Assembly: GCA_017509715.1 (NCBI GenBank)
Contig: JAFWOU010000011.1
Location: forward strand, 62,001 to 126,000
Direction: 5' to 3'
Source: Paludibacteraceae bacterium
Lineage (GTDB): Bacteria > Bacteroidota > Bacteroidia > Bacteroidales > Paludibacteraceae
Length of the DNA: 64,000 nt
Under the pieces are notes generated by a model. The model was not told the DNA's origin. It was given only the letters and a program-made list of their open reading frames with translations, and ran no database searches. This document shows positions 61,391-64,000 of the stretch, in pieces; positions within the stretch are counted from its first letter, which is position 1, and every line of letters begins with the position of its first letter. A program made the translations under genes and the position numbers.

Positions 61391-62605
61391 ATGCAAAACT
61401 TTGATTATCAGACACCGACACGCCTTATTTTTGGTGAAGGCGTAGTAGAGAAACTGCAGAAAGTAATGAGCGGTTTCGGCAAGAAAATACTCCTGACTTA
61501 CGGAGGAGGCAGTATTAAGAAAATTCCGGCTTTCAGAAATCAGAACTCAGCCATTAATAATCAGTATTCAGGTCTCAGCCTGTATGAGTATGTGCGGGAG
61601 ACGCTGAAGGATTTTGAGGTCGTTGAACTGAGCGGTATTCAGCCGAATCCGAAATATGATCCTTCGGTATTGGAAGGTGTGCGGTTGTGTAAGGAACATA
61701 AGGTAGATGTGATCCTTTCTGTTGGCGGCGGAAGTGTGCTGGATTGCTCGAAGGCGATTGCTGCGGGTGCTTGTTATGAGGGAGATCCGTGGGATTTGAT
61801 TTCCTACAAAGTGAAAGCGCAGGCAGCTCTGCCGATTGTGGATATTATCACGTTAGCGGCTACGGGAAGTGAGTACGACTGCGGCGGTGTGATTTCCCGC
61901 ACGGAGACGAACGACAAGATTGGTTATTTGGATCGTCATCTGTTCCCTGCCGTTTCGTTCTTGGACCCGACTTACACGTTCTCGGTCAGCCGGAAACAGA
62001 CTGCAGCCGGTATTGCGGACGCGATGAACCACACCATGGAACAGTATTTCGTGGAGGACGCAACGCTGCTGAATGACGGTTTCTGCGAGTCGATGTTACG
62101 CAGCCTCATGACCAACGGCCGTAAGTGCATCGAGAAACCGGAGGATTACAAGGCGCGTGCGGAGATGATGTTGGCTTGTACGTATGGCTGTAACGGTATT
62201 TTGGCGCTTGGTAACAGCGAGAGCGGATGGCCTTGCCACGGAATTGAGCACGCTCTGAGCGCTTATTACGATATTACGCACGGCGAGGGTTTGGCGATCA
62301 TTACGCCGCGTTGGATGAAGCATATTCTGAACGAGCGCACTTTGCCACGGTTTGTGAAATACGGCGTGAATGTGTTCGGTATTGACGCTTCGTTGGACGA
62401 GTGGACGATTGCGAACAAGGCGATTGAGGCGACATATGCGTTCTTTGAGTCAATCGGCATTCCGATGCACCTGCGCGAAGTGGGTATTGACGACATCCGC
62501 CTTGACGAAATGGCACATCATATCGCTGTGAATGAGGGACTTGAGAATGCTTATGCGGCTCTGACCGAGAAGGACATCAAAGAGATCCTGGTGGCAAGTT
62601 TGTAA
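61391..62605 (+). CDS. iron-containing alcohol dehydrogenase, YqhD/BDH-like
   Basis: The 404-residue protein is a family III metal-dependent alcohol dehydrogenase (butanol or aldehyde reductase type). It has GGGSVLDCSKAIAAG for NAD(P), and metal ligands in DAMNHTMEQ, CHGIEHALS and DITHGEGLA. Compared with relatives it carries about 18 extra residues (IPAFRNQNSAINNQYSGLS) between the first strand-loop (LLTYGGGSIKK) and its helix; these are encoded by the repeat tract at 61531-61578. The start at 61391 fits the family N-terminus (MQNFDYQTPTRLIFG). The flavin reductase gene follows 33 bp later. Confidence 0.9.
   Translation: MQNFDYQTPTRLIFGEGVVEKLQKVMSGFGKKILLTYGGGSIKKIPAFRNQNSAINNQYSGLSLYEYVRETLKDFEVVELSGIQPNPKYDPSVLEGVRLCKEHKVDVILSVGGGSVLDCSKAIAAGACYEGDPWDLISYKVKAQAALPIVDIITLAATGSEYDCGGVISRTETNDKIGYLDRHLFPAVSFLDPTYTFSVSRKQTAAGIADAMNHTMEQYFVEDATLLNDGFCESMLRSLMTNGRKCIEKPEDYKARAEMMLACTYGCNGILALGNSESGWPCHGIEHALSAYYDITHGEGLAIITPRWMKHILNERTLPRFVKYGVNVFGIDASLDEWTIANKAIEATYAFFESIGIPMHLREVGIDDIRLDEMAHHIAVNEGLENAYAALTEKDIKEILVASL
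61531..61578 (+). repeat. in-frame heptamer tract, units xTCAGnn
   Basis: Seven consecutive 7-bp units (TTCAGAA, ATCAGAA, CTCAGCC, ATTAATA, ATCAGTA, TTCAGGT, CTCAGCC) make up the insertion in the alcohol dehydrogenase. Confidence 0.75.
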
Positions 62606-62638
62606 GAACAAAACATCACACATCAAACATAATACATT

Positions 62639-63154
62639 ATGAACGTATTAATTCTTCAGGCTTCGCCGAGAGCGAAGGGTAACACCGCTTGGATGGCGGA
62701 CGAGTACAAGAACGCAGCTGAGGCTGCAGGTCATAACGTGACGCTCGTGAATGTGGCGCACAAACATATCGCTGGCTGTCTGGCGTGCGAGTACTGCCAC
62801 GGCAAGGGCAACGGCGCGTGTATCCAGAAAGACGACATGCAGGAACTCTATCCGCTGATGGCAGAGGCAGAAGTGCTGGTATTGGCTGCTCCGATCTATT
62901 ATTTCACGCTCTGCGCGCAGATCCAGGCGCCTATTCAGCGAATGTACTGCGTCAACGCGCCGGCTAAGGTAAAGAAGATGGCGTTGCTCTGTTCGTCCTA
63001 TTCGCCGGGTGTCTATGATGGTGCGACGGCTGAGTTCCGCGACATCTGCAACTACTGGCATGCTGAGAATATGGGCGTTGTAACCGCCAAAATCGACGAG
63101 CAGAAAACCGATGCCACGAAACAAAAGATCGTAGATCTGGTAGCGAAACTGTAA
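62639..63154 (+). CDS. NAD(P)H-dependent FMN reductase/flavodoxin-like protein
   Basis: The 171-residue flavodoxin-fold protein has the FMN-phosphate loop ASPRAKGNTAWMA, CLACEYCHGKGNGACIQKDDM (a Cys-rich loop common in iron-sulfur flavoproteins) and LAAPIYYFTLCAQIQAPIQR. These enzymes reduce quinones, azo or nitro compounds or pass electrons. It is probably in one transcript with the alcohol dehydrogenase. Confidence 0.87.
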   Translation: MNVLILQASPRAKGNTAWMADEYKNAAEAAGHNVTLVNVAHKHIAGCLACEYCHGKGNGACIQKDDMQELYPLMAEAEVLVLAAPIYYFTLCAQIQAPIQRMYCVNAPAKVKKMALLCSSYSPGVYDGATAEFRDICNYWHAENMGVVTAKIDEQKTDATKQKIVDLVAKL

Positions 63155-63163
63155 AAAATCACA

Positions 63164-63222
63164 AAAATCTGCATCAAAAGTGCAGATTTTTTTGTATATG
63201 TCAAACTTTTGTTATAATTTTG
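63164..63222 (+). promoter_or_regulatory. terminator whose T tract supplies a -33 box
   Basis: Arms AAAAATCTGCA and TGCAGATTTTT with seven Ts end the flavin reductase transcript. The end of the T tract, TTG (63192-63194), is 20 bp before TAATTTTG (63215-63222), the promoter of the zeta-toxin remnant. Confidence 0.7.
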
Positions 63223-63246
63223 CAGCGCAAAATCCAAACGACATAG

Positions 63247-63403
63247 ATGCAACATCCTAATTTGTATATTATAGCAGGTCCAAACGGTGATATGTGATAG
63301 TATGAGAACGCCTGCGCAACTAGTTGCAAGAAAGAAGACTCAAACGGGTGCTATCGATGTGATAGAATCAGAAATGTGGAAACAATTAATACAAAAGATA
63401 TGA
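63247..63403 (+). pseudogene. collapsed zeta-toxin-like kinase gene
   Basis: The first 14 codons read MQHPNLYIIAGPNG, the strand and start of the Walker A loop of zeta-type kinases, then D, M, stop. A second frame (63302-63403) ends AIDVIESEMWKQLIQKI, which resembles the C-terminal helix of the same family. The kinase core, about 150 residues, is missing between them. The promoter and the small downstream gene are still present. Confidence 0.55.
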
Positions 63404-63552
63404 GCGAAAGAGAATTAGAATCCAAAATCAACCAAGGATTGCAAATAACGCATCGTCGTATTGTTGAACAACATCGTCGTGACAACCAGCCGCTCATCTT
63501 TAGTGAGAACGGTGTAGTTAAGCAAGTCGATCCATTTACGGTAGCGATATAA
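63400..63552 (+). CDS. 50-residue companion protein of the zeta-type locus
   Basis: A short frame overlapping the remnant's end by 4 bases (ATGA). It reads MSERELESKINQGLQITHRR, then an acidic/basic helix and LIFSENGVVKQVDP. Small proteins of this shape (helix, then a short strand pair) are, as I recall, the usual partner of zeta-like kinases in Bacteroidales. It appears intact although the kinase is gone. Confidence 0.6.
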   Translation: MSERELESKINQGLQITHRRIVEQHRRDNQPLIFSENGVVKQVDPFTVAI

Positions 63553-63579
63553 ATACTCGCTGACCTTGACAGTGTTATT

Positions 63580-63660
63580 AATCGTCCCTCTCCGAGACGG
63601 TGCTTCCGAGCACTCCGGGGAAGGAGAAAGACAGGCGCAAAGCGTTGCGCAAAGGTTAGA
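63580..63660 (+). repeat. small palindromic elements
   Basis: Several short palindromes in a row: TCTCCGAGA, GTGCTTCCGAGCAC, TCCGGGGA and GCGCAAAGCGTTGCGC. The GGTGCTTCCGAGCACTCCGG part recurs as GGTACTTCCGAGCACCCCGG at 7659-7678 after umuC. No coding frame crosses the region. Confidence 0.55.
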
Positions 63661-63687
63661 GAGATGTTAGTATGATGCCAAAATCTT

Positions 63688-63718
63688 AAAAATCGTACAT
63701 TTCTTGTGCGATTTTTTT
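63688..63718 (+). terminator. stem-loop of the same family, without a promoter
   Basis: Arms AAAAATCGTACA and TGTGCGATTTTT with one G-T wobble and seven Ts. The sequence after the T tract (CTTTTCTGC) has no -7 box. Confidence 0.7.
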
Positions 63719-63724
63719 CTTTTC

Positions 63725-63788
63725 TGCAAAAATGGTAGATATTTAGCGAATTTGTGTTTGTTTATATCAAGAAAATGTAGTAACTTTG
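63725..63788 (+). promoter_or_regulatory. promoter of the last gene with AraC-site candidate
   Basis: TGCAAAAATGGTAGATA (63725-63741) lies 56 bp before TAACTTTG (63781-63788). Over 70 bp (63721-63790) this promoter lines up without gaps with 60664-60733. A TTG at 63758-63760 gives the usual 20-bp spacing. Confidence 0.7.
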
Positions 63789-63842
63789 CACCCGAAACGA
63801 AAAAAATGTTTTTTTTGTCTAATCATAAATATTAATACGAAA

Positions 63843-64000
63843 ATGAGTAACTGTAAAAATATTATATTCTTTTTGCTGGCAGCCCTAGCGTTAACTGCTT
63901 GCACAAATACAAATGAGTCTATGAAGAATTGTGAAAATGAAAAGTTAGAGCTCAGTTTTACGGCTGAGCAGGCAGCGTGGATGAGTGCTATCGCTTGCGA
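63843..64000 (+). CDS. lipoprotein, 3' end outside window
   Basis: Starts 54 bases after the -7 box. The signal sequence MSNCKNIIFFLLAALALTAC has a clear lipobox (LTAC). The visible mature part, TNTNESMKNCENEKLELSF, then TAEQAAWMSAIAC, is too short for a family call. Its promoter resembles that of the cyclophilin-like gene at 60756, so it may be co-regulated by the AraC protein. Confidence 0.7.
   Translation, partial: MSNCKNIIFFLLAALALTACTNTNESMKNCENEKLELSFTAEQAAWMSAIAC

Noticed and set aside
1-64000. tRNA or rRNA genes
   Set aside because: No T-arm consensus with matching acceptor stem, and no rRNA-like conserved stretches, were found on either strand by eye.

Overview
The window reads as a chromosomal segment of an anaerobic, gut- or rumen-type member of the order Bacteroidales; I cannot place it lower. 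The basis is the promoter grammar (TTG, 20 bp, then TAnnTTTG, seen at more than a dozen gene starts, with no purine-rich ribosome-binding sites), TonB-dependent receptors with a carboxypeptidase-like plug extension, many lipoproteins, families largely restricted to Bacteroidetes (DUF4491, DUF4250, DUF3667, DUF3987), and secreted proteins sharing a short C-terminal sorting-like motif. No rRNA, tRNA, CRISPR array, integrase or transposase was seen.

Layout. 1-7.7 kb: end of an outer-membrane barrel gene, a 1691-residue TamB-Omp85 fusion, and a umuD-umuC pair. 7.7-20.3 kb: a secreted repeat-family protein, a 3239-residue LamG/Ig-type surface protein overlapping a lipoprotein gene, and a DUF3667 membrane protein. 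20.3-25.7 kb: BASS transporter, cupin, GH3 beta-glucosidase, a receiver-less OmpR-type regulator, an outer-membrane protein and DUF4491. 25.7-29 kb: a TonB receptor facing an AraC regulator. 29-33.5 kb: a VTC/DUF4956/DUF2490/carbohydrate-binding operon. 33.5-37.9 kb: accessory-looking DUF3791-DUF3990 module, an unknown protein, DUF3987 protein and a small partner. 37.9-41.2 kb: a 530-bp non-coding stretch with two candidate RNAs, then a secreted protein and a 59-residue peptide. 41.2-42.5 kb: DUF4143 ATPase. 42.9-48.2 kb: OhrR-type regulator with ferritin-like protein, glutathione peroxidase, small winged helix, radical SAM protein, flavodoxin, ZIP transporter and a secreted hydrolase. 48.3-59.7 kb: two SDR enzymes, DUF4250, a second TonB receptor with lipoprotein, MsrA, DUF1295, HAD, YdeI-like, MBL hydrolase, O-acetyltransferase, two more lipoproteins. 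59.7-64 kb: AraC regulator with divergent cyclophilin-like gene, iron alcohol dehydrogenase, flavin reductase, a collapsed zeta-toxin locus and the start of a lipoprotein gene.

The most unusual signals are not genes. (1) Degenerate tandem repeats with a 7-bp period and many unrelated unit sequences occur at more than 25 places, both between genes and inside reading frames, where they encode signal peptides and loop insertions. (2) A dispersed stem-loop cassette with compensatory stem changes places a -33 element in its loop and a -7 element right after its T tract, so one element can end one transcript and start the next. (3) Two promoters (before 24648 and 50386) share three 11-bp direct repeats in place of the -33 box, next to a gene for a receiver-less OmpR-type regulator. 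(4) Three copies of a 17-bp site link the AraC regulator at 59.7-60.6 kb with two lipid- or secretion-type genes. (5) A TamB protein is fused to the Omp85 barrel expected to be its partner, with no POTRA domains visible between them.
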